A stretch of 5,064 nucleotides of DNA from Deltaproteobacteria bacterium (GTDB lineage Bacteria; Desulfobacterota; Syntrophia; Syntrophales; UBA2192): positions 1-5,064 of the forward strand of contig JAPLJU010000279.1 of the NCBI GenBank assembly GCA_026388445.1. The letters are read 5' to 3'. Under the pieces are notes generated by a model. It saw only the letters and a list, made by a program, of their open reading frames with translations. It was not told the origin of the DNA and ran no database searches. Shown one piece after another: positions 1 through 5,064 of this stretch. Each line of letters opens with the position of its first letter. Position 1 is the first letter of the stretch. Position numbers and translations under genes: made by a program.

Positions 1-315
1 GGCGGTTGTGTCGGCGATCCCCTGCAGGGGGTCCTCCTGTTCGTCCTCTCCTGCCCTGGGGCCTAGCCAGCCCATAAACCGTTTCCGAACGGCGTTCCGC
101 CTGTACCAGTCCGTGATCCGGCTCTGCAGGACCCGGTAAAAAAGCACATTCCACTCCCCCTCCGGACGCGCGGTGTAGAGCCTCACAAACCCAAGCATCG
201 CCTCCTGCACCAGGTCGAGGGACTCCTCCTTGCTTCCCGTGGCAAAAACCGCCATCCGAAAGGCCCTCCGCTCAACACCTGAAAGAAAACGATTCAGATC
301 CTCTTTCGTGCTCAG
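1..315 (-). CDS. RNA polymerase sigma-70 family (ECF-like) sigma factor, N-terminal part, cut by window edge
   Basis: The visible 105 codons encode region 2 of a sigma-70 family factor, which would bind core RNA polymerase and recognise a promoter -10 element. Residues 7-25 carry the motif LSGVERRAFRMAVFAT. Residues 33-47 (DLVQEAMLGFVRLY) match the core-binding helix of region 2.1/2.2. Residues 55-73 (WNVLFYRVLQSRITDWYRR) match region 2.3/2.4, rich in aromatic and basic residues. An acidic linker (GEDEQEDP, about 89-96) follows; region 4, the -35-binding helix-turn-helix, lies beyond the left edge. The start is chosen at CTG (315-313), because AAGGAG lies six bases upstream and family members usually begin just before the 'FLxxVERRAF' motif. 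There is no in-frame ATG or GTG before the motif. The only alternative is TTG at 363-361, which has no ribosome-binding site, and an in-frame TAA lies just above it. The family is clear; the target regulon is unknown. Confidence 0.85.
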   Translation of the reverse strand, partial: MSTKEDLNRFLSGVERRAFRMAVFATGSKEESLDLVQEAMLGFVRLYTARPEGEWNVLFYRVLQSRITDWYRRNAVRKRFMGWLGPRAGEDEQEDPLQGIADTTA

Positions 316-321
316 ATGATT

Positions 322-327
322 CTCCTT
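322..327 (-). promoter_or_regulatory. Ribosome-binding site that decides the CTG start of the sigma factor
   Basis: On the minus strand AAGGAG stands six bases (AATCAT) before the CTG codon at 315-313. This is a near-ideal Shine-Dalgarno sequence and spacing, and it is the main reason for preferring a rare CTG start to the distant TTG at 363. Confidence 0.6.
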
Positions 328-389
328 GAGCGCCCTCCCCGGTGTTGCAACCCCGCGGAGCAAGGTCTTTGAAATATTAAACGCTTAGC

Positions 390-418
390 CATCTAATCCG
401 TTGACAGTGATTGGACAA
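390..418 (-). promoter_or_regulatory. Weak candidate promoter for the sigma factor gene
   Basis: On the minus strand TTGTCC (418-413) and TAGATG (395-390) are separated by 17 bases, in the position expected for a sigma-70 type promoter with a leader of roughly 70 bases before the CTG start. The -35 matches 4 of 6 consensus positions and the -10 only 3 of 6, so this is a guess from spacing. An AT-rich TAATAT at 379-374 is an alternative -10 but has no fitting -35. Confidence 0.2.
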
Positions 419-556
419 TCTGAAACCCTGAGGAACAATCAAAATAGTGTTATTTTTACCACAAGTCCACCCCGGGGGGTGAGTCCTTTTTCGTCGACGG
501 GGATTCAGGAGGATTTTTTGTCGGGAGGCGATGTACAGGGCGGAGGTGGGAGTGGG

Positions 557-619
557 GTTACTGAGAAGGACATCGATTCGACCCTGGCGGCCTTTCAGGA
601 CGTGGTGGCAGAATCGTGA
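557..619 (+). pseudogene. Possible remnant of a class III aminotransferase C-terminus
   Basis: The last 20 codons of a plus-strand reading frame spell VTEKDIDSTLAAFQDVVAES followed by TGA. This resembles the C-terminal helix of class III PLP-dependent aminotransferases and HemL-type aminomutases, where a 'hTeeDIdrTLeAaeeVl' pattern is typical. Upstream in the same frame the sequence is glycine-rich (about 521-556) and then unlike the family, and the frame opens only at a TTG at 401 with no ribosome-binding site, so no intact gene is present. The matching stretch is very short and similarity could be chance. Part 316-661 holds nothing else that looks coding. Confidence 0.25.
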
Positions 620-661
620 GTCGTTTATACCTCAGGCCTGCCCGACGATAAGACCAGAGGC

Positions 662-701
662 AAAAAAAGACCCCCGGGGTATCGACACCGGGGGTCTTTT
701 T
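662..701 (-). terminator. Bidirectional rho-independent terminator downstream of the HU gene
   Basis: AGACCCCCGG (668-677) pairs perfectly with CCGGGGGTCT (688-697) around a ten-base loop. An A run lies on one side (662-668) and a T run on the other (697-701), so the hairpin is followed by U residues when read from either strand. On minus it ends the HU transcript eight bases after its stop codon. On plus it could stop any transcription coming from the 400-620 region. Confidence 0.9.
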
Positions 702-709
702 GACCAGTG

Positions 710-979
710 TTACTTCACCGCGGTCTTGAGCTCTTTGCCGGCGCTGAATTTCGGCACATTCTTTGCTGGGATCTTGATCTCTTTGCCGGTCCTGGGGTTT
801 CTCCCCTTGCGGGCAGCCCGCTTGGACACGCTGAAGGTTCCGAAGCCGACCAGTGTCACCTTGCCCTTCTTCTTCAGGACCTTGGTAATCGCATCGATCA
901 CGCAATCCACGGCTGCCGCTGCGGCTTTCTTGGTTTCTACAACCTTTGCCACCTCATCGATCAAATCCGCCTTGTTCAT
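710..979 (-). CDS. HU family DNA-binding protein
   Basis: This is a complete 89-residue histone-like nucleoid protein, close to the usual 90 residues. HU works as a dimer that bends and compacts DNA and assists replication, recombination and transcription in the nucleoid. The N-terminal helical dimerisation part (1-40) starts with MNKADLIDEVAKVVETKK. The family signature GFGTFSVSKRAARKGRNPRT spans residues 45-64. Residues 52-76 form the DNA-embracing arm, with the intercalating proline in R60-N61-P62-R63-T64-G65, followed by the typical KEIKIPAKNVPKF. The ATG start (979-977) is supported by AAGGAGG at 985-991, five bases away. The gene is monocistronic, with its own terminator at 662-701. The sequence does not separate HU-alpha from HU-beta types, so no symbol is given; IHF is less likely because the pattern is that of HU. 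Confidence 0.96.
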   Translation of the reverse strand: MNKADLIDEVAKVVETKKAAAAAVDCVIDAITKVLKKKGKVTLVGFGTFSVSKRAARKGRNPRTGKEIKIPAKNVPKFSAGKELKTAVK

Positions 980-1012
980 TTAATCCTCCTTGCTTGTGAT
1001 AAGATTTTTTTG

Positions 1013-1043
1013 TCTATGGGGGGGATTCTCTCCCCGTTTTCAA
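1013..1043 (-). promoter_or_regulatory. Weak candidate HU promoter with a GC-rich hairpin in the spacer
   Basis: On minus, TTGAAA (1043-1038) lies 19 bases before CATAGA (1018-1013), with the HU start 33 bases further on. The spacer holds a small inverted repeat, GGGGA/TCCCC (1021-1035) with a five-base loop. The -35 is good, but the -10 is poor and the spacing long, so this is tentative. Confidence 0.2.
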
Positions 1044-1195
1044 TTCGTAACTGGACAGCCTGCCTCCTTGTCCCATTCCCCCTTTCCTTCTTGGGTCACC
1101 GGATCCGCCCGCGGCAACTTCCTCCGAATCGCCTGCGTGTCCGGTACCCCGTGCCACGCTTTCTGCAAGGCATCGGGGTCGCTTCATGCCCGATC

Positions 1196-1228
1196 GGCGA
1201 AACCCCCTTCCCTGAAGGGATTAACGCC
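1196..1228. repeat. Nested inverted repeat (hairpin) in the intergenic region
   Basis: GGCG (1196-1199) pairs with CGCC (1225-1228). Inside, AA/TT and CCCTTC/GAAGGG (1205-1210 with 1214-1219) pair around a three-base loop, giving about 12 pairs with an internal bulge. It is directly preceded by a separate ATCGGG/CCCGAT stem (1172-1194). There is no T run as in a terminator. It could be a structured leader, a small RNA or chance. Confidence 0.35.
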
Positions 1229-1376
1229 TCACCGACTGGCAAACCCTTAATACACGCCATTATTCCGAATGTCCAGAGAAAAGGTGTAAATAAGAATAAA
1301 TTCTTCCGGGGTAGCAAACGCTGTCTTTCGTTGCGGCGGAAGGGTTTTCACGCTCATCATCGGGCTTGAAGAAGAT

Positions 1377-1391
1377 CCCCCTCGCAGGGGG
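1377..1391. repeat. Short GC hairpin
   Basis: CCCCC and GGGGG pair around the loop TCGCA. On plus it is followed only by TTT and then C residues, so it is at best a poor terminator. It lies about 275 bases upstream of the inhibitor start; no role can be assigned. Confidence 0.3.
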
Positions 1392-1653
1392 TTTCCCGGA
1401 AAGCGGCCACCGGTTCCTGTTTTAAGCCCTCCCGGCTTCCAGCTTTCGCTGAATCGACATCGTACCTTTCCGCGCCCCGAACGGCGCTTCATCCACGGAC
1501 CCGATCAACCTCTCATACGAACAACCTAGGTCATTCTTCCTAGCACATCATACCCTAAAACCATACTTTCTCCCTATTGATTTTTCCCCTGAAAAACCTG
1601 AAGATGAAAGTCCGGAGCGCCTCTCAAGCCCCGGAAGACTCAGCCGGCATTCC

Positions 1654-1660
1654 AAGGAAG
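1654..1660 (+). promoter_or_regulatory. Ribosome-binding site that decides the inhibitor start
   Basis: AAGGAAG stands six bases before the ATG at 1667. The earlier in-frame candidates (TTG at 1577, ATG at 1604) have no comparable site, and they would put 30 or 21 extra polar residues in front of an otherwise normal signal peptide. Confidence 0.6.
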
Positions 1661-1666
1661 ATACCG

Positions 1667-2131
1667 ATGACCCCGAAGCAACGCAGAGGTAACTCCACCA
1701 AGCAGATCCTGGAATGTCTCGTCTGCATTATACTGGTCACGACCATCCCATCAACGGCCGACGCCATGTCGGCTTTCATTCACCATTCCGAGGGAAAAAT
1801 GACGACCATCACAAGGGAAGACAGCGGGAAAGAGTTCCGTGTCTCTGTGGGAGATATCATTGAGGTTGAACTCTCCGGGCTGGGAAGTGCCGGCTACGGG
1901 TGGTACCCGGAACAGCTTGATCGAACCCTCCTGGAGCTTCTCTCGGAAGAGACACAAAAAGCGACCGGCGAGGGCAGGATCGGGGCCCCCGTGAAGGGCC
2001 TGTGGCGCTTTAAGGCCGTCCGGGAAGGACAGGCGGAGATCCGGATGCTCCATTACAGGATCTGGGAAGGGAAAGAAAAAGCCACGGATCACTTTTACAT
2101 CAAGGTCCAGATCACCCAAAAGGAGGAATGA
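1667..2131 (+). CDS. Secreted chagasin-like (MEROPS I42) inhibitor of papain-family cysteine peptidases
   Basis: The 154-residue product begins with a Sec-type signal peptide: basic n-region (MTPKQRRGNSTKQ), hydrophobic core (about 14-28) and a likely cut after ADA at residue 33, leaving a mature protein of about 120 residues, the normal size for chagasin-like inhibitors. These Ig-like folds insert three loops into the active-site cleft of C1 peptidases. The loops are recognisable: L2 as LGSAGYGW (72-79, equivalent to NPTTGYxW), L4 around GRIGAPVKGLWRFKA (103-117), and L6 as YRIWEG (130-135, equivalent to YxRPWE). The L2 loop departs from the canonical NPTTG, and Ile replaces Pro in L6. The next gene, three bases downstream, encodes a C1 peptidase, its probable target; the stop codon overlaps the spacer between that gene's ribosome-binding site and start, so translation is likely coupled. 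An acidic residue (E16) in the hydrophobic core of the signal peptide is unusual. Family assignment is from motifs, not a search. Confidence 0.85.
   Translation: MTPKQRRGNSTKQILECLVCIILVTTIPSTADAMSAFIHHSEGKMTTITREDSGKEFRVSVGDIIEVELSGLGSAGYGWYPEQLDRTLLELLSEETQKATGEGRIGAPVKGLWRFKAVREGQAEIRMLHYRIWEGKEKATDHFYIKVQITQKEE
2120..2126 (+). promoter_or_regulatory. Ribosome-binding site of the peptidase gene inside the inhibitor's last codons
   Basis: AAGGAGG lies within the final Lys-Glu-Glu codons of the inhibitor and eight bases before the ATG at 2135. This placement supports the ATG at 2135 over the out-of-frame ATG at 2128, which is only one base from the site, and suggests coupled translation of the two genes. 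Confidence 0.8.
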
Positions 2132-2134
2132 CAA

Positions 2135-4594
2135 ATGAAGTGGGGACAAATGTTAAGAGGGGGACTGGGTTGCCTGCTCGGGATCATGACTTTATTTTTC
2201 CCGGCCTACCTGAACTTATCCCATGCCGCTGAGCCGGCTATTACCGCGCCCACAGATGGGACGGCTTCTCAAAATGCCGCGACACTCCATCAGATCCGCT
2301 CCGCCATTGAGACCCGGGGGGCCCGGTGGGTCGCCGCTGAGACATCCATATCAAGACTTCCCCATGAAATGCGGCTCTTGAAAGTCGGTGCGATCCGCCC
2401 GCAGCTCACCGGCCGTGAGCGGGTTTTGCCCGCAAAGCTGACCCGCGCTGCCGGTGCCGCGCCCGGTGCCGACTGGAGATCCTTCAACAGTAAAAATTAC
2501 GTCACCCCGGTCAAAAACCAGGGTTCCTGCGGCAGCTGCTGGGCCTTTTCGACGACGGCGGCCCTGGAGTCCTACACCCTGATCCAGAACAACACGCCCG
2601 ACGTGAACCTCGATCTTTCAGAACAGGTCCTCGTCTCCTGCGGATACGCCGGAAACTGCAAGGGCGGCTGGCCCGATCGGGCTTCAGACTTTTTGAAGAG
2701 CTCGGGGCTTCCCCTCGAGTCCTGCTATCCATACACGGCCCTGAACGGGACCTGTTCCAGGGCCTGTTCGAACTGGAAGGCCACGGCATACAAGATCAAC
2801 GATTGGGTCTACGTCACGCAGGCCTCGCCTACGGCCAACGCCCTGAAGAACGCCCTGGACACCTACGGCCCGCTCTCGACGCTCATGAATGTGTACACGG
2901 ATTTCTATTACTACCGAAGCGGCGTCTATGAGCACACAACGGGGGGCATCGCAGGCGCACATGCCGTCCTCATTGTCGGCTACAACGACGCGGGCCGCTA
3001 CTTCATTGTCAAGAATAGCTGGGGCACCAGCTGGGGCGAAAATGGCTTCTTCAGGATCGCCTACTCGGAACTCGACAGCGACGTCAATTTCGGCGACTTC
3101 ACCATCGCCTACCGCAACAATGCAGGCCTCCCGTACCTTGACAAGTGGGGTGCCCGGGGTTCAGGGGCGGGACAGTTCCTGAATCCCTCGGGAATCGCAG
3201 CCGACAGGACGGGAAACATCTACGTGGCTGACACGGATAACCACCGGATCCAGAAGTTCGGGCTTGACGGTATCTACCTCGGCGAGTGGGGAATCCAGGG
3301 GACGGGCGAAGGCCGGTTCCAGAGCCCCGCCGGGATCGCCGTGGATGCCAATGGTTTCGTCTATGTGGCCGATACGGGAAATCACCGTATTCAGAAATTC
3401 AAAGCCGACGGTGAATTCATCGCGGTGTGGGGTTCTCAGGGCTCCGGGGCTGGCCAGTTTCAGAACCCCTCCGGGATCGCCGTGGGTGCCGACGGCTCCA
3501 TCTTCGTGGCCGATACGGGAAACCATCGCATCCAGAAACTAAACACCGACGGCACACCTGCCTGGATGAGTGGCAGCCCGGGTTCGGGTGAGGGCTTCCT
3601 CCGAAGCCCGCGGGGCATCGCCGTCGATGCCGACGGCTTCGTCTATGTGGCCGACTCGGAAAACAACCGCATCCAGAAGTTCACATCGGGAGACGGTAAC
3701 CCTGTCGCTTCGTGGGGAGAGGAGGGTTCCTCCGACGCCGACTTCCGGCTTCCCCTAGGTCTTGCTGTCGACAGTACAGGCTTCATCTATGTCGTTGATA
3801 GCGAAAACAGGCGCATCCAGAAATTCAATGCCGACGGTATCTACATCACCCGCTTCGGTGCATCGGGGACAGGAAACGGTCAATTCAGCGACCCCCGGGG
3901 CATTGCCATCGACGCCTTCGGGAACATCTGCGTTATTGATGCCGGCATGAACCAGCGCATTGAAAGATTCGGCTATGGAAGGCCGGCCTGCAATTTCACC
4001 GTCACACCGACGAGCTTCTCGCTCCCCGCGATGACCGGATCGGGCACGGCGACTGTGGGGGCAGGCCTCGGCTGCAGCTGGACGGCCGTCAGTAACGCTG
4101 CATGGATCACCATCACCTCCGGGGCAAGCGGGACAGGCACCGGAACGGTCCAGTTCTCCGTGGCCGAGCACACCGGCGTCTCGCAGCGGTCCGGAACGAT
4201 CACCATTGCCGGGCGAACCGTCACGGTCACCCAGTCAGGCACCGTGAGGATGATCGACCTCTTCGGTGCGTGGAGCGGCGTTTCTTCGGTGCTGACGAAT
4301 GATTATTACCTGGCCTCCGGCTATCTCACGGTCACGAACACGGGCAGCACCCGCGTCTCCAGCGTGAAAGTGAATGTCTATCTTTCGACGGACGGCGCCT
4401 TTGGCTCCGGTGACAGGTATCTGGGATACAGGACCATCGGGCCGGTCAATGCCGGGAGTTCTAAATCAGAGCTGGTCAGGTTCAGGGTTACTGATAACCC
4501 CTCGAAAAAATACCTAATCGGCGTCATAGATCCGTCTAACCTCATCCGCGAAGAGAACGAGGGGAACAATACCTTTATAGGCGCGATTCCTTGA
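2135..4594 (+). CDS. Secreted papain-family (C1A) cysteine peptidase with NHL beta-propeller, BACON and CARDB domains
   Basis: This complete 819-residue protein is predicted to be exported and to cleave proteins outside the cytoplasm. Residues 1-32 are a signal peptide ending near SHAA. A short pro-region (about 33-110) carries WVAAETSISRL (65-75) and lacks an ERFNIN-type motif. The peptidase domain (about 111-330) has all catalytic residues: Q129 (oxyanion hole), C135 in QGSCGSCWAF, H276 in GAHAVLIVGY and N294 in VKNSWGTSWGENG. Cysteines C132, C169, C175 and C207 fit the two conserved papain disulfides; C197 and C211 are extra. Six NHL repeats follow (334-612), probably one six-bladed propeller; then a BACON domain (619-702) with CSWTAVSNAAWITI and ending TVTQSG; then a CARDB Ig-like domain (about 704-819) with YLSTDGAFGSGD and the closing EENEGNNT. 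The latter three are usually binding or spacer modules. No LPXTG, transmembrane anchor or type IX sorting domain is seen at the C-terminus. It follows its probable inhibitor in one operon and ends just before a terminator. The in-vivo substrate is unknown. Confidence 0.93.
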   Translation: MKWGQMLRGGLGCLLGIMTLFFPAYLNLSHAAEPAITAPTDGTASQNAATLHQIRSAIETRGARWVAAETSISRLPHEMRLLKVGAIRPQLTGRERVLPAKLTRAAGAAPGADWRSFNSKNYVTPVKNQGSCGSCWAFSTTAALESYTLIQNNTPDVNLDLSEQVLVSCGYAGNCKGGWPDRASDFLKSSGLPLESCYPYTALNGTCSRACSNWKATAYKINDWVYVTQASPTANALKNALDTYGPLSTLMNVYTDFYYYRSGVYEHTTGGIAGAHAVLIVGYNDAGRYFIVKNSWGTSWGENGFFRIAYSELDSDVNFGDFTIAYRNNAGLPYLDKWGARGSGAGQFLNPSGIAADRTGNIYVADTDNHRIQKFGLDGIYLGEWGIQGTGEGRFQSPAGIAVDANGFVYVADTGNHRIQKFKADGEFIAVWGSQGSGAGQFQNPSGIAVGADGSIFVADTGNHRIQKLNTDGTPAWMSGSPGSGEGFLRSPRGIAVDADGFVYVADSENNRIQKFTSGDGNPVASWGEEGSSDADFRLPLGLAVDSTGFIYVVDSENRRIQKFNADGIYITRFGASGTGNGQFSDPRGIAIDAFGNICVIDAGMNQRIERFGYGRPACNFTVTPTSFSLPAMTGSGTATVGAGLGCSWTAVSNAAWITITSGASGTGTGTVQFSVAEHTGVSQRSGTITIAGRTVTVTQSGTVRMIDLFGAWSGVSSVLTNDYYLASGYLTVTNTGSTRVSSVKVNVYLSTDGAFGSGDRYLGYRTIGPVNAGSSKSELVRFRVTDNPSKKYLIGVIDPSNLIREENEGNNTFIGAIP
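3134..3970 (+). repeat. Six tandem NHL repeats within the peptidase gene
   Basis: Six units of 47-48 codons (141-144 bases) each carry the pattern GxGxGQFxxPxGIAVDxxGxxYVADxxNxRIQKF. Units end at residues 375, 422, 469, 516, 564 and 612. Units 2 and 3 share DNA runs such as GTGGCCGATACGGGAAA, so the similarity extends to nucleotides. The last unit is the most divergent (ICVIDAGMNQRIERF). Six blades are a usual number for NHL propellers. Confidence 0.9.
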
Positions 4595-4614
4595 CAGAGA
4601 GACAATCGGTTTAA

Positions 4615-4648
4615 AAAAGCCTCTCCCCCTGCCGGGGGAGGGGCTTTT
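4615..4648. terminator. Bidirectional rho-independent terminator between convergent genes
   Basis: CTCCCCC (4623-4629) pairs with GGGGGAG (4634-4640) around a TGCC loop. The stem extends by GCC/GGC plus one G-T wobble (4619-4622 with 4641-4644). A residues on the left (4613-4618) and TTTT on the right (4645-4648) make it work in both directions. It ends the inhibitor-peptidase operon 20 bases after the peptidase stop, and also ends the convergent outer-membrane protein gene. Confidence 0.9.
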
Positions 4649-4682
4649 CGTTCATGGAACGGCATCCCCCTGGGGCTTCCGC

Positions 4683-5064
4683 TTAGAAGACAAACTCCAC
4701 ACCGGCCCGCAGGCCATACTGGTGCGTCCGGCTGGACGGCTCCCGGAGAACAAAACCGGTATAGGTCCCATCCTTGTAGAAGATCGGTTCATAGGGACTC
4801 TGTCCGATCTTGCTGTATTCATACCAGGGGGTCATTACGATCGCACAGTGACGCGCCAGGTTGAATGTCACGGGGAGTTCGACCAAATAGCCCGGCTTAT
4901 CGTCGAGGCGTACCGTCGTGTCCGCAACATTGGATGCGCCGGTCCAGTCGTAAACGGTCATCTCACCATCGAACATGAAGTTCACAGAGGCATTCAAGGC
5001 CATCGAGAATTGCTGGTGGGGCGCCCAGGTCACAAGAAGCCCAAGGGGAATGTAAAACCATGTG
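4683..5064 (-). CDS. Outer-membrane beta-barrel protein, C-terminal part, cut by window edge
   Basis: The frame stays open to the right edge, so only the last 126 codons are seen; the in-frame GTG at 5033 is internal, because the upstream codons (TWFYIPLGLL) continue the same style. The sequence alternates hydrophobic and polar residues in strand-like blocks (VTWAPHQQFSMALNASVNF, YLVELPVTFNLARHCAIVM, TPWYEYSKIG) joined by polar turns, is rich in Tyr/Trp/Phe, and ends in AGVEFVF. A terminal Phe after an alternating strand is the usual BAM-recognition signature of outer-membrane barrels. No named family is recognised; it may be a porin-like or autotransporter-barrel-sized protein of unknown role. 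It converges on the peptidase operon and shares its terminator, so it is not part of that operon. Confidence 0.75.
   Translation of the reverse strand, partial: TWFYIPLGLLVTWAPHQQFSMALNASVNFMFDGEMTVYDWTGASNVADTTVRLDDKPGYLVELPVTFNLARHCAIVMTPWYEYSKIGQSPYEPIFYKDGTYTGFVLREPSSRTHQYGLRAGVEFVF

Larger units (their letters stand above)
980..1666. other. Long intergenic region without a convincing gene
   Basis: About 690 bases separate the divergent HU and inhibitor genes. Reading frames here give proline-, arginine- and serine-rich translations with no recognisable domain and no good ribosome-binding site. Visible structure is limited to inverted repeats: ATCGGG/CCCGAT (1172-1194), a GGCG...CCCTTC/GAAGGG...CGCC nested hairpin (1196-1228), CCCCC/GGGGG (1377-1391), and CTAGG/CCTAG (1526-1543). 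No clear sigma-70 or sigma-54 promoter for the downstream operon could be identified, although one must lie in this region or overlap its end. Confidence 0.6.

Noticed and set aside
401..429. Perfect TTGACA on plus as a promoter -35
   Set aside because: No acceptable -10 lies 16-18 bases downstream (the sequence there is AAACCCTG) and no intact plus-strand gene follows.
1196..1228. Sequence resembling a CRISPR repeat end (GAAAC... and GGGATT)
   Set aside because: It occurs once only; no second copy or regular spacing exists in the window.
707..1369. Long plus-strand frame overlapping the HU gene and the intergenic region
   Set aside because: Its first part is antisense to HU, its translation has no domain pattern, and it lacks a ribosome-binding site; it is a shadow frame.
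1577..1666. N-terminal extension of the inhibitor from TTG 1577 or ATG 1604
   Set aside because: No good ribosome-binding site; the ATG at 1667 has one and gives a normal signal peptide at the N-terminus.
1751..2149. Minus-strand frame opposite the inhibitor gene
   Set aside because: The plus strand encodes a coherent signal peptide and I42 motifs; the reverse frame shows nothing recognisable.
3161..3526. Minus-strand frame with internal repeats opposite the NHL region
   Set aside because: Its repeats simply mirror the NHL-coding repeats on plus; no independent gene signal.
4591..4610. Similarity of TTGACAG...ACAATC here to the sequence at 401-420
   Set aside because: Short, gapped and in unrelated contexts; no flanking similarity, so treated as chance rather than a repeat or attachment site.

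Overview
The window reads as bacterial chromosome of moderately high GC from a diderm (Gram-negative type) organism. The HU-type protein, the sigma factor of the 'VERRAFRMA' type, the beta-barrel C-terminus ending in Phe, and the large secreted papain/NHL/BACON/CARDB protein together suggest a deltaproteobacterium-like lineage (Desulfobacterota, perhaps Syntrophales). That placement is inferred from protein style only, not from a marker gene. No insertion sequence, integrase, tRNA, rRNA or CRISPR array is visible.

Layout. (1) 1-315, minus: N-terminal 105 codons of an ECF-like sigma-70 family factor that runs off the left edge and apparently starts at a CTG codon. (2) 316-661: gap with a weak candidate sigma promoter and, on plus, a short stretch resembling the C-terminal tail of a class III aminotransferase (possible gene remnant). 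(3) 662-701: strong bidirectional terminator; 710-979, minus: complete HU DNA-binding protein. (4) 980-1666: about 690 bases with no convincing gene but several short inverted repeats. (5) 1667-2131, plus: secreted chagasin-like (MEROPS I42) cysteine-protease inhibitor, followed after 3 bases by (6) 2135-4594, plus: an 819-residue secreted papain-family (C1A) peptidase with six NHL repeats, a BACON domain and a CARDB domain. (7) 4615-4648: bidirectional terminator. (8) 4683-5064, minus: C-terminal part of an outer-membrane beta-barrel protein that runs off the right edge.

The main point of interest is the two-gene unit 1667-4594. A papain-like peptidase and an inhibitor of the family known to block papain-like peptidases are both predicted to be exported and lie in one tight operon, inhibitor first. 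The simplest reading is a self-protection or activity-control pair: the inhibitor would guard the periplasm or envelope against the peptidase during export, while the beta-propeller and Ig-like C-terminal domains would position the peptidase on a partner, glycan or surface. Both families are known; the tight pairing with this particular domain architecture deserves attention.
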